A stretch of 64,000 bases of DNA from Aerobium sp039839275. Lineage in GTDB: Bacteria; Pseudomonadota; Alphaproteobacteria; Rhizobiales; Rhizobiaceae. Shown here piece after piece: positions 34,599 through 43,857 of the stretch. Within the stretch, counting starts at the first letter, position 1. The number at the start of each line of letters is the position of its first letter. The position numbers were made by a program, and so were the translations under genes. Under the pieces are notes generated by a model that saw only the letters and a list, made by a program, of their open reading frames with translations, had not been told where the DNA came from and did not search any database. The DNA lies in NCBI RefSeq assembly GCF_039839275.1, contig NZ_JBDOQP010000001.1:1116001-1180000 (forward strand), written 5' to 3'.

Positions 34599-35216
34599 TA
34601 TTTCTTTTCTCCCCGACACGCGCACACAAAGCCAGCGGCAGCGGCGAACCTGCGCTGCTGCCTGCTGCTGTTGTTGCGGTGGTGCCGGATAAAGGTGCGG
34701 TCGCATAGCGGATCGCGTACCGACTGCTCTTCCGGGCCGCGGCCGTTACGGCGCGGTTTCTTCCGGTCTGAGGCAGTGGCGGGCTTTCGATCATCGCGTT
34801 ACATGCGGAACCATATTTTTGAACCAAGATCCGATCGCGCGGACCAGCTAATTTGCTCGTACAGAGCCAACCGGGAGAATCAGCCCGGCCGTTTTCCTCA
34901 CGCTAGGCGTCCCGCGTGACCGGGACGTCCTGCAAGAAAATCCTTCGGAAGCACCTGGACAGGGACCGGTCGGGCCTAGGAGCCGCTATCAGCGCCTTTA
35001 CTGCCGAAGCAGGGGGTGTGCGGCAGGCGAGAACGATCACAAGCGTTGCAGTGATCCAACGTCGCTTTTATGATTTGGCGAAGTTTATGGCAACCCCGAT
35101 TTCACATCGTGTTACGCGGTGGCACGGGTAGCCAGGATGGAAAGGGTTGGTTAACCATCAACCCTTACCAGTCGTTAATTCAGTGCGTCTTCATCATCTG
35201 TCAGAATCAGGAAACC
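34599..35216. other. divergent regulatory region of rne and the amidase
   Basis: A gene-free gap of 618 bp between divergent starts, one of the longest in the window. It must carry the rne promoter and its long untranslated leader, a site of RNase E autoregulation in other bacteria, and the amidase promoter. A TTAACCAT element lies at 35151-35158, 59 bp before the amidase start. ORFs on the plus strand here are shadows and show no family features. Confidence 0.5.
35151..35158 (+). promoter_or_regulatory. candidate CtrA-type half-site upstream of the amidase
   Basis: TTAACCAT matches the reported half-site form of the alphaproteobacterial cell-cycle regulator CtrA. A further TTAA occurs at 35175-35178 but not at the standard spacing. 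Site assignment rests on an 8-base word and is tentative. Confidence 0.3.
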
Positions 35217-36494
35217 ATGCGCCAGCATGAGGACCGACATAGCCTTCCAGGCTCAGACCGAGACGATGCGGCATCGCGCGGCTTCGTGGGGCGCATGCTG
35301 TTGTGGCTGTCGCTTTGCTTCATCCTAGTGATGGCAGGGCCATCGATCGCGCTCGCCGACGTGCTTTTCCAGGCGGATGGCTACAAGATGGCCGGCGACG
35401 CGTCGCGCATGCGGGTCATCGTCCAGTTCGACAAGGAGCCGGATCTGCGCTGGTTCCTGCTGCGTGGCCCCCACCGTCTGGTGGTCGACTTGCCGGAAAC
35501 GGCATTCTCGTTCGACGACGCAGAGCTCGAGTCGCGCGGCATGGTCACCGGGGTTCGCTACGGCAATCTGGATCGTGGGCGTTCGCGAATCATAATGGCT
35601 TTCGACGGCCCCTTCGACGTCGAACGAATCGAGGTGCTCGAAAACGAGACCAGCGCAGGCTTCAGGCTGGTCGCCGACATCGTCGCGGCTTCGGAAAGAG
35701 ACTTCGAACAGGCGATGGCCGAGCAGATCGAAACGACCGGCTCGATGCAGACGACGGCGAAGGCGGATCGAATTGGAGAGCCTGGCGCGGAAGCGCCGAA
35801 ACGATTCCGCGTCATGATCGATGCCGGGCATGGCGGGATCGATACCGGCGCGAAAGGCCCCTCGGGGACGCTGGAAAAGACCATCACGCTGGCATTTGCG
35901 CTCGAGCTCAAGAAAAAGCTGGAGGATGCCCGTGACTATGATGTCTTCCTGACTCGCGACAGGGACCTGTTTCTCCGGTTGGACGAGCGCGTACGCATTG
36001 CACGACAGCAGGATGCGGATCTGCTGATTTCCATCCACGCCGATTCCATCCGCTTGAAGGATTTTCGTGGTGCCACCGTCTATACCGTCGCCGACAAGGC
36101 GTCGGATGCCGAGGCCGCCGCAAAGGCGATTCGCGAAAATCTCGCCGACGAGATCGCTGGCATCGCGATCGAGGAAGAAGATGATGGTGTTGCCGACATC
36201 CTTGCCGACCTCATTCGCAGGGAAACGCAGCGCTTTTCGATCCGTTTCGCACGCTCCCTGATCGGGGAGTTGTCGTCCTCGATCCAGATGATTCCCACCA
36301 ATCCGCATCGCTTCGCCGGTTTTCGCGTGCTGCGCGCACCTGATGTTCCATCCGTGCTGCTCGAACTCGGCTATCTGTCCAACAAGCAGGACGAGGCGCT
36401 CCTGCGCGACCCGGAATGGCGCCACCGCGCCGCCGACAGCATCATCGGCGCCATCGACATGTTCGTAGCCGGGACTCAGGGCGCGGGAGGATGA
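35217..36494 (+). CDS. N-acetylmuramoyl-L-alanine amidase (AmiC type with AMIN domain)
   Basis: Splits the amide bond between MurNAc and the stem peptide, aiding cell separation (425 aa). The N-terminus holds a signal peptide or anchor (hydrophobic run about residues 23-45). The AMIN domain follows, about residues 50-150, with RWFLLRGPHRLVVDLPE. The amidase_3 domain begins around residue 200 with VMIDAGHGGIDTGAKGPSGT, an Zn-binding histidine, and continues to LELGYLSN with a second ligand region. AGGA precedes the ATG. The PBP1A gene starts 195 bp downstream on the same strand. Confidence 0.94.
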   Translation: MRQHEDRHSLPGSDRDDAASRGFVGRMLLWLSLCFILVMAGPSIALADVLFQADGYKMAGDASRMRVIVQFDKEPDLRWFLLRGPHRLVVDLPETAFSFDDAELESRGMVTGVRYGNLDRGRSRIIMAFDGPFDVERIEVLENETSAGFRLVADIVAASERDFEQAMAEQIETTGSMQTTAKADRIGEPGAEAPKRFRVMIDAGHGGIDTGAKGPSGTLEKTITLAFALELKKKLEDARDYDVFLTRDRDLFLRLDERVRIARQQDADLLISIHADSIRLKDFRGATVYTVADKASDAEAAAKAIRENLADEIAGIAIEEEDDGVADILADLIRRETQRFSIRFARSLIGELSSSIQMIPTNPHRFAGFRVLRAPDVPSVLLELGYLSNKQDEALLRDPEWRHRAADSIIGAIDMFVAGTQGAGG

Positions 36495-36689
36495 GGCCGG
36501 GTGCCGCGCCGGCGCTTCGTTGCATCGGCACAACACCTTGTGGTTTAATTGGAGAATCGTGCAAAGACGCTTCCGTCTCGCCGTAATTTGCCCACAAGGG
36601 CGACACAGAAGAGCGACGAACGGAACGAGGTGCGGCCGCGTACGCAAGACATGGCCTGTAGACCCGTCGATCCGCAGACTGGAGTGGGC

Positions 36690-39158
36690 ATGATACGTCT
36701 TATCGGATATTTCTTTGGCGTCGGCGTGGCACTTGCGCTCGTGGCCGCAGCCGGTGTTGCCATCTATCTCGGCAATGTCGCAAAGGACCTTCCCGATTAT
36801 GAGGTGCTGGCGCGTTATGAGCCGCCGGTGACGACCCGCGTTCATGCCGTGGATGGCGCGCTGATGGGCGAATTTGCGCGCGAGCGCAGGCTCTACATTC
36901 CGATCCAGGCTGTCCCTGACCGCGTCAAGGCGGCCTTCCTGTCCGCCGAAGACAAGAACTTCTATACCCATCCCGGCATCGACCTGATGAGCATCGTTCG
37001 CGCGATGGCCACGAACGTGCAGAATTTCGGTTCGGGCCGCCGCCCGATCGGCGCGTCGACGATCACTCAGCAGGTGGCGAAGAACTTCCTTCTCGATTCC
37101 AGCGTCAGCTACGACCGCAAGGTCCGCGAGATGATCCTGTCATTCCGCATCGAGCAGGCCTATTCCAAGGATCGTATCCTCGAGCTCTACCTCAACGAGA
37201 TTTTCTTCGGCCTCGGCGCCTACGGGATCGCCGGCGCGGCGCTGACCTATTTCGACAAGTCGGTGAACGAACTGACCACCGAGGAAGCGGCGTATCTCGC
37301 CGCGTTGCCGCGTGGACCTTCGAACTACCATCCGTTCAGACACACCGATCGCGCGCTGGAGCGCCGCAACTGGGTGATCGACCAGATGCAGGCCAACGGC
37401 TACGTCGAGGCGGAGGAAGCCGAGCGCGCAAAGAACGAGCCGCTCAACGTGAATCTTCGGCGTCGCGGGGGGTATCTCTTTGCAGGCGAATATTTCACCG
37501 AAGAGGTGCGCCGTGCACTGATTTCCCGATACGGCGAGGATGCTCTGTATGAAGGCGGACTGTCCGTACGCACGACGCTCGACCCGGTCATGCAGAGGCA
37601 GGCACGCACCGCACTTCAGGACGGTCTCATCCGCTATGACACCTTGCGCGGCTATCGTGGACCGGTCGAATCGATCGACGTGGGTGGCGACTGGGGCGTG
37701 CCGCTGAGCGAGGTGAGCGGCCTGAGCGACGTGCCGGAATGGACGGTGGCCGTGGTGCTCGAAGCTACCGACGAGGGCCTTCAGGTTGGCCTGCAACCGG
37801 CCCGCGAGGCGTCCGGCGAAATCGTCGAGGAGCGCGAGACGGCCACGGTGTCGAAGGAGAACATGTCTTGGGCGCTGCGTCACACGGTCGACGGGCGGAC
37901 GGTACGCGCCGATTCGCCGGCCGAGGTGCTTAAGCCCGGCGACGTCGTCTTCGTGGAGGAGACAAGTGGCGAGGGTGAAGAAAGCCCTGCGGGATGGATG
38001 CTGCGGCAGGTTCCCGAGATTTCAGGCGGCATGGTCGCCATGGACCCGCACACGGGCCGCGTTCTGGCAATGGTCGGCGGCTTCTCCTTTTCGCAATCGG
38101 AATTCAACCGCGCCACACAGGCCTATCGCCAGCCAGGCTCGGCCTTCAAGCCGTTCCTCTACGCCGCCGCGCTTGATAACGGCTATACGCCGGCTTCCGT
38201 GGTCCTGGATGCGCCAATCACCATACGGGTTGGCAATCAGGTGTGGGAACCGAAAAACTATGGTGGTGGCTTTGCCGGCCCGTCGACGCTTCGCGCCGGA
38301 ATCGAGCGGTCGCGCAACCTGATGACGGTTCGACTGGCCAACGACATGGGCATGAACCTCGTTGCCGAATATGCCGAGCGCTTCGGGGTGTATGACAAGA
38401 TGCTGCCGGTGCTCGCCATGTCGCTTGGCTCCGGTGAGACGACGGTGATGCGCATGGTATCTGCCTATTCCGTCATGGCGAATGGCGGGAAGCACATCAC
38501 GCCGTCGCTGATCGACCGTATCCAGGATCGCTACGGCAAGACCGTCTTCAAGCATGACCAGCGCGAATGCGAAGGCTGCAACGCCACCGCATGGGAAGGG
38601 CAGACAGAGCCGGAGCTCGTCAACGATGCCGAGCAGGTTCTGGACCCGATGACGGCCTACCAGATCACCTCGATGATGGAAGGCGTCGTGCAACGCGGCA
38701 CCGCCACGACGCTCGCCGAGCTCGGCTATCCGATGGCGGGCAAGACCGGCACGACCAATGATGCGCGCGACGTGTGGTTCGTAGGCTATACGCCGGATCT
38801 CGTCGTCGGCCTCTATATGGGGTTCGATCAGCCGCGCAGCATGGGTGACGGTGCTACCGGCGGCGGCCTTGCAGCGCCGGTTTTCAAGGCGTTCATGACT
38901 GAAGCGCTCAAGGATGCGGAGCCGGTCGAGTTCCGCGTGCCCGAAGGTATGAAGATGATCCCCGTCGACCGCAAGAGCGGCATGCGGGCGGCCGAAGGCC
39001 AGCCAGGCTCGATCGTCGAAGCATTCAAGCCCGGTACTGGCCCCGCCGACAGCTACTGGGTTATCGGGATGGACGACATCGAAGCGGTCGAGCGCGCGAA
39101 GGAGCTCTCACCGCAAGCCAGCGAAGCGATCAGTTCCGGTTCCGGCGGGCTTTACTGA
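36690..39158 (+). CDS. mrcA: penicillin-binding protein 1A (bifunctional transglycosylase/transpeptidase)
   Basis: Polymerises and cross-links peptidoglycan (822 aa). A single N-terminal anchor (about residues 4-28) is followed by the glycosyltransferase domain with SAEDKNFYTHPG (E87) and GASTITQQVAKN, then an OB-like insert and the transpeptidase domain with the S484-x-x-K487 motif (SAFK), S541-R-N543 and K685-T-G. GGAG is 5 bases before ATG at 36690; the in-frame extension from 36549 looks non-coding. In Rhizobiales PBP1A drives polar growth, matching the GPR-like gene at 49.1 kb. Confidence 0.96.
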   Translation: MIRLIGYFFGVGVALALVAAAGVAIYLGNVAKDLPDYEVLARYEPPVTTRVHAVDGALMGEFARERRLYIPIQAVPDRVKAAFLSAEDKNFYTHPGIDLMSIVRAMATNVQNFGSGRRPIGASTITQQVAKNFLLDSSVSYDRKVREMILSFRIEQAYSKDRILELYLNEIFFGLGAYGIAGAALTYFDKSVNELTTEEAAYLAALPRGPSNYHPFRHTDRALERRNWVIDQMQANGYVEAEEAERAKNEPLNVNLRRRGGYLFAGEYFTEEVRRALISRYGEDALYEGGLSVRTTLDPVMQRQARTALQDGLIRYDTLRGYRGPVESIDVGGDWGVPLSEVSGLSDVPEWTVAVVLEATDEGLQVGLQPAREASGEIVEERETATVSKENMSWALRHTVDGRTVRADSPAEVLKPGDVVFVEETSGEGEESPAGWMLRQVPEISGGMVAMDPHTGRVLAMVGGFSFSQSEFNRATQAYRQPGSAFKPFLYAAALDNGYTPASVVLDAPITIRVGNQVWEPKNYGGGFAGPSTLRAGIERSRNLMTVRLANDMGMNLVAEYAERFGVYDKMLPVLAMSLGSGETTVMRMVSAYSVMANGGKHITPSLIDRIQDRYGKTVFKHDQRECEGCNATAWEGQTEPELVNDAEQVLDPMTAYQITSMMEGVVQRGTATTLAELGYPMAGKTGTTNDARDVWFVGYTPDLVVGLYMGFDQPRSMGDGATGGGLAAPVFKAFMTEALKDAEPVEFRVPEGMKMIPVDRKSGMRAAEGQPGSIVEAFKPGTGPADSYWVIGMDDIEAVERAKELSPQASEAISSGSGGLY

Positions 39159-39163
39159 TTGGC

Positions 39164-39192
39164 ATCGACCAGGTGCAACGCGCCTGGTCGAT
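39164..39192. terminator. hairpin between mrcA and maeB
   Basis: ATCGACCAGG (39164-39173) and CCTGGTCGAT (39183-39192) form a perfect 10 bp stem with a 9-base loop in the 51 bp gap between two convergent genes. No T-run flanks it on either strand, so it is a weak terminator candidate or a transcript stabiliser. Confidence 0.5.
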
Positions 39193-39209
39193 CCTGCCTC
39201 TTCCGAAAA

Positions 39210-41531
39210 TCACCCCGCGGCGACTTCAGTCGTGTCGACTCGTGAATTAGCCTCGACCACGGCCAGCGCGGTCATGTTCACCACGCCTCGCGAGGTGACG
39301 GAAGGCGTCAGGATATGAGCCGGGCGCGCCGCGCCGAGCAGGATCGGGCCGACATGCAGCGCGTCCGTCATGGTCTTGATCGCCGTAAGTGTGATGTTGG
39401 CGGCATCGAGGTTCGGAAACACCAGGAGGTTCGCCTCGTCCTTCAACGACGAGTGCGGATAGACCCTCTGGCGCAACGTGGCAGACAGGGCCGAATCGCC
39501 ATGCATCTCGCCATCGGCCTCGAGCTCGGGTGCGATCTCGCGGAGCATTCTTGCCGCTTCACGCATCTTCAGTGCGCTGGACGAGTCGCGTGATCCGAAA
39601 TTGGAATGCGACAGCAGCGCCGCCTTCGGTGTCAGTCCGAAGCGCCTGATTTCGGCGGCCGCGAGGAGCGTCATTTCGACGATCTCCGGCGCGGAGGGAT
39701 CGAGGCTGACATAGGTGTCGGTGAAGAAGGTCACGCCTCGCTGCGAAATCAGCATCGACAGGGCCGAAAGGTCGGCGACGCCTTGCTGCCTGCCGATGAT
39801 GAGGTCGACGTTGCGCAGATGACGCTCGTATCGTCCCTCCAGCCCGCAGATCATCGCATCGGCTTCGTCGCGCATCATCGCCAGGGCCGCGATGACCGTG
39901 TTGTTGGTGCGCACCATCGTGCGCGCCGCCTCCGGCGTCACGCCGCGCCGGCCCCCAAGCCGCAGCAACAGGTCGACATAGTCGCGGTACCGCGGATCGT
40001 CCTCAGGGTTGACGATGTCGAAGTCGGCGCCTGCCCGGATCTTGAGGCCGTAGCGCTTCAACCGGGTCTCGATGACATGGGGGCGACCGATGAGCGTCGG
40101 TTTGGCGATGCCTTCTTCAAGCACGACCTGTGCGGCGCGCAGCACGCGCTCGTCCTCGCCGTCGGCGAAGACGACACGCTTGGTGGCCGCGCTTTTCGCT
40201 GCCGAAAAGACCGGCTTCATCACCAGTCCGGAACGGAACACGAAGCGGCTCAAACGCTCGACATACGCATCCATGTCGTCGATCGGTCTGGTGGCTACGC
40301 CCGTGCGGCACGCCGCCTCGGCGACGGCGGGCGCGATGCGCAGGATCAGCCTGGGATCGAAGGGTGAAGGGATGAGGAATTCGGGGCCGAAGATCGGCGT
40401 CTCGCCGGAATAGGCACGCGCCGCGACGTCCGACGGTTCCTCGCGCGCCAACGACGCGATGGCGCGCACGGCCGCCATCTTCATTTCTTCGTTGATTGCC
40501 GTGGCGCCGACGTCGAGAGCACCACGAAAGATATAGGGAAAGCACAGGACGTTGTTGACCTGGTTGGGAAAGTCCGATCGCCCGGTGCAGATCATCGCGT
40601 CGGGACGGGCGGCGCGGGCAACCTCCGGCATGATTTCCGGCACCGGGTTCGCCAGCGCGAGAATCAGCGGTTTGGCGGCCATCTCAGCCAGCAGTTCAGG
40701 CTTGAGCACGCCTGCGGCCGACAGTCCGAGGAATACGTCGGCGCCGCTGATCACATCGGCCAAGACTCGCGCGGGAGTGTCCTTGACGTAAGGGTCCTTC
40801 CAGCGATCCATTTCCTCGATGCGGCCCAGATGGGCGACGCCGAACCGGTCGGTGACCCAGATATTCTCCCGCCTGGCGCCCAGCGAAACCAGAAGGTTGA
40901 GACAGGCGAGGGCGGCGGCACCAGCGCCGGAGGTGACGATCTTTGCATCCGAGATCGCCTTTCCCGCGAGTTCCAGGCCGTTGAGTACGGCTGCGGCGAC
41001 GATGATCGCCGTGCCGTGCTGGTCGTCATGGAAGACTGGTATCGACATGCGCGCCTTCAGGCGCTCCTCGATCTCGAAACATTCCGGCGCCTTGATGTCC
41101 TCAAGATTGATGCCGCCGAATGTCGGCTCAAGAGCTGCCACGGTCTCGACCATGCGATCGATTTCCGGGGCGTTCATCTCGATGTCGAAGACGTCGATGC
41201 CGGCGAACTTCTTGAACAGGACCGCCTTGCCTTCCATCACCGGCTTGGACGCCAGCGCGCCAATATTGCCAAGCCCGAGGACCGCGGTGCCGTTGGAAAT
41301 CACGGCGACGAGGTTGGCGCGCGCCGTGTAATGCGCGGCCATCGACGGGTCCTCCTGGATTGCCAGGCACGGCGCGGCGACGCCGGGTGAATAGGCCAGC
41401 GCCAGGTCGCGCTGGTTGCCGAGCGGCTTCGTTGCCTGGATCTCGAGCTTACCCGGCGAAGGGTAGCGATGGTAAAACAGCGCGCTCTCGTCCAGATCGG
41501 AGGGCGTTTTTGCCGCATCAGGGGCTGTCAT
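39210..41531 (-). CDS. maeB: NADP-dependent malic enzyme with C-terminal phosphotransacetylase-like domain
   Basis: Oxidatively decarboxylates malate to pyruvate (773 aa, the family length for the fused form). The N-terminal malic domain has YSPGVAAPCLAI and GKAVLFKKFAGIDVFDIE; the NAD(P)-binding Rossmann region is TSGAGAAALACLNLLVSLGA at about residue 200. From about residue 430 a PTA/PTB-like domain follows, usually without phosphotransacetylase activity in this family but regulatory. The FAH-family gene lies 23 bp upstream on the same strand. Confidence 0.95.
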   Translation of the reverse strand: MTAPDAAKTPSDLDESALFYHRYPSPGKLEIQATKPLGNQRDLALAYSPGVAAPCLAIQEDPSMAAHYTARANLVAVISNGTAVLGLGNIGALASKPVMEGKAVLFKKFAGIDVFDIEMNAPEIDRMVETVAALEPTFGGINLEDIKAPECFEIEERLKARMSIPVFHDDQHGTAIIVAAAVLNGLELAGKAISDAKIVTSGAGAAALACLNLLVSLGARRENIWVTDRFGVAHLGRIEEMDRWKDPYVKDTPARVLADVISGADVFLGLSAAGVLKPELLAEMAAKPLILALANPVPEIMPEVARAARPDAMICTGRSDFPNQVNNVLCFPYIFRGALDVGATAINEEMKMAAVRAIASLAREEPSDVAARAYSGETPIFGPEFLIPSPFDPRLILRIAPAVAEAACRTGVATRPIDDMDAYVERLSRFVFRSGLVMKPVFSAAKSAATKRVVFADGEDERVLRAAQVVLEEGIAKPTLIGRPHVIETRLKRYGLKIRAGADFDIVNPEDDPRYRDYVDLLLRLGGRRGVTPEAARTMVRTNNTVIAALAMMRDEADAMICGLEGRYERHLRNVDLIIGRQQGVADLSALSMLISQRGVTFFTDTYVSLDPSAPEIVEMTLLAAAEIRRFGLTPKAALLSHSNFGSRDSSSALKMREAARMLREIAPELEADGEMHGDSALSATLRQRVYPHSSLKDEANLLVFPNLDAANITLTAIKTMTDALHVGPILLGAARPAHILTPSVTSRGVVNMTALAVVEANSRVDTTEVAAG

Positions 41532-41554
41532 GGTGACGTCTTTCCTGTGAATTC

Positions 41555-42397
41555 CTAGCGCGCGACGACTTTCTGCCGCTGCTCGCCCAGTCCCTCGACA
41601 CCGAGATGCATCTCGTCGCCCGCCTTGAGATAGACCGGCGGCTTCATGCCGAGCGCAACGCCGGGTGGCGTGCCGGTGACGATGACATCGCCAGGATCGA
41701 GCACCATGAACCGTGAGAGATAGGAGACGATATGCGCGACGGAGAAGATCATCGTCGCCGTACTGCCTTTCTGTCGCGGTTCCCCATTGACGTTCAGGAA
41801 CATGCGTAGCGCCTGCGGGTCGGCGATCTCATCGCGCGTCGCAATCCAAGGGCCCAGAGGTCCGAAAGTGGGCGCACTCTTGCCCTTGATCCACTGTCCG
41901 CCGCGTTCGGCCTGGTATTCGCGTTCCGAGACGTCGTTGGCGAGCGCATAGCCCAGCACATGGTCCAGCGCTTCCCTTTGATCGACGTAGTCACAGCGGC
42001 TGCCGATGACGATGGCCAATTCGACTTCCCAGTCGAGCTTTTGGGAACCACGCGGCATCAGAACGTCATCGTTAGGGCCAGAGAGGCAGTTGGGCGCCTT
42101 GGAGAAGACGATGGGTTCGCTCGGGATTGCAGCTCCGGTCTCCGCAGCGTGATCGGCGTAATTCAACCCGATGGCGATGTAGTGGCCGATGCGCGCGACG
42201 GGCGCACCCAGGCGTATGCCGGCGGGTGCAGCGGGAAGCGCTGCGAGGTCGGCCTGGGCGAGTTGCTCGACCAGGTTTGGCGAAAGCGTCTCCGGTCCGT
42301 AGTCCGGAACGATCGACGATACATCGCGGATGATACCGGTCTCGTCGATGACCCCGGGCTTCTCGCTGCCCTTTTCGCCGAATCGCACCAATCTCAT
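41555..42397 (-). CDS. fumarylacetoacetate hydrolase family protein
   Basis: A 280-residue FAH-fold enzyme that probably acts on a diketo or hydroxymuconate-type substrate. The metal-binding pattern is visible: an aspartate in DWEVELAIVIG with E-x-E, and GYALANDVSEREYQ. A C-terminal DVIVTGTPPGVALGMKPPVYLKAGD segment closes the fold. The ATG at 42397 has GAGGGG upstream; the frame extension to 42511 is not family-like. Its relation to maeB, 23 bp downstream, is not clear. Alternative labels include 5-carboxymethyl-2-hydroxymuconate isomerase and fumarylpyruvate hydrolase; I cannot separate them. Confidence 0.88.
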   Translation of the reverse strand: MRLVRFGEKGSEKPGVIDETGIIRDVSSIVPDYGPETLSPNLVEQLAQADLAALPAAPAGIRLGAPVARIGHYIAIGLNYADHAAETGAAIPSEPIVFSKAPNCLSGPNDDVLMPRGSQKLDWEVELAIVIGSRCDYVDQREALDHVLGYALANDVSEREYQAERGGQWIKGKSAPTFGPLGPWIATRDEIADPQALRMFLNVNGEPRQKGSTATMIFSVAHIVSYLSRFMVLDPGDVIVTGTPPGVALGMKPPVYLKAGDEMHLGVEGLGEQRQKVVAR

Positions 42398-42618
42398 TGT
42401 CTTTCCCCTCGCTTCGGCGGGCAGCCATGAATGGCATGGCCGCGCTCGCATGGCACCGCTTCCCGGCACCGATCCGGCGCGCAAACTAGCCGTGCCGGGG
42501 CAGGGGCACAACCACGAACGCCCTTAGCCTGCGCCAATCGCATGCCGTATCGTGCTTTGAGCCGTCATGGTATCCGAAGCGCTGTCATTCCCCTTATTCC
42601 GTTAGCCGTTTCTGCCGC

Positions 42619-43857
42619 ATGACGCCGCTGCCTCCACTCTCCGCCGAACAGTCGGTCAAGCCCGGCCACTTCGAGTTGCGCATGTCGCTTTTGTTCGCCG
42701 CGATCTTCATCCCGGCCGGTATTCATCTGCCTTATTTTCCGCTCTGGCTCGAAGCCGCCGGGTTCGGCCCCGCGGAGATCGGGGTCATCCTTTCCGCCCC
42801 GATGTTCCTGCGCGTGCTGACAACACCATTCGTCACCGCGCTGGCGGACAAGGCCCGCGACCGAGTCGACGTGTTGCTCGTCACCGTCGTCGTATCGCTG
42901 GTCGCTTGCATCGGCTACTTTCTCACCTCCAGCTATGCGCTGATACTTGTCGTTTCGCTGGTGCTCGCGGTGTTTTGGACGCCACAGGTGCCGCTCGTTG
43001 ATTCGCTTGCGATGTCAGGTGTGCGCCGATACGCGATGGACTATTCGCGTGTCCGCATCTGGGGATCGGCGTCGTTCCTCATGACCAGCCTCGTCGGCGG
43101 CATGGTTTTGGGTGCAACGGGGATTGGCGCGGTTCCAGCCTTCATGATGGGCGGACTGGGGGCCACGCTGGCGGCGGCCTTGTTGGCGCCGCGTCTCGGT
43201 CGGCCGCGACTGGCCTCGCCGCTTTCGGCTGCCGGCTTCCAGGACGCGTCACCGGCCCTGCTGAACAGGCGATTCCTCTATTTTCTCTGCGGCGCCGGGT
43301 TGATCACCGCGAGCCATGGCTTCGTCTATGGTTTCAGTTCCATCTACTGGGCGTCACTCGGGATTGGCGAAGGCACGGTGGGCCTGCTTTGGGGATGGGG
43401 CGTGGCCGCCGAGGTTGCCGTGTTCATGGTATTTACCCGGCTTTTCGGGCGCATGTCACCGTCGCATCTGTTGGTCATCGCCGGCGGCGCGGCGGTGATC
43501 CGATGGGGCGCATTTCCCTTGATATGGCCTTCGGGACTGGGAGTGCCGGGCTATTTTCTGGTCCAGACTCTGCACGCGGCTTCGACGGGCCTGGTGCTTC
43601 TCGGCGTCCAGAAGATGATCGCCGAAACGGTCGCCGATCACCGTTTCGGAGCGGCCCAGGGCATCGCCTTCTTCGCAAATGGGGTGACGATGGCAGCGGT
43701 CACGCTGGCCTCCGGCCCGCTCTACGAGCATTTCGGCGCGGGCGGGTTCTTCGTAATGGCGGGCGTGGCGATGCTCGGCACCGTGCTGATCGTCGTTGGC
43801 GCCCGCCGTCACCCCCATAGGGCAGGGGCGGGCGGCGACACCAACGACCCGTCATAG
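42619..43857 (+). CDS. MFS transporter (phenylpropionate/nucleoside-permease-like)
   Basis: A 412-residue membrane transporter with about 12 helices and a short cytosolic N-terminus. It fits the MFS_1-like family typified by HcaT: SLLFAAIFIPAGIHLPYFPLWLEAAGF near residue 25, a DKARDRVD loop near residue 75, and a central charged loop. The ATG is preceded by a poor ribosome-binding site. The substrate is not evident. The gene is divergent from the FAH-family gene (221 bp gap) and its last 49 bp overlap the convergent epimerase gene. Confidence 0.88.
   Translation: MTPLPPLSAEQSVKPGHFELRMSLLFAAIFIPAGIHLPYFPLWLEAAGFGPAEIGVILSAPMFLRVLTTPFVTALADKARDRVDVLLVTVVVSLVACIGYFLTSSYALILVVSLVLAVFWTPQVPLVDSLAMSGVRRYAMDYSRVRIWGSASFLMTSLVGGMVLGATGIGAVPAFMMGGLGATLAAALLAPRLGRPRLASPLSAAGFQDASPALLNRRFLYFLCGAGLITASHGFVYGFSSIYWASLGIGEGTVGLLWGWGVAAEVAVFMVFTRLFGRMSPSHLLVIAGGAAVIRWGAFPLIWPSGLGVPGYFLVQTLHAASTGLVLLGVQKMIAETVADHRFGAAQGIAFFANGVTMAAVTLASGPLYEHFGAGGFFVMAGVAMLGTVLIVVGARRHPHRAGAGGDTNDPS

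Noticed and set aside
33036..34919. 627-codon plus-strand open frame across rne
   Set aside because: Mirror frame of rne, low-complexity product; rne carries catalytic and zinc motifs on the minus strand.
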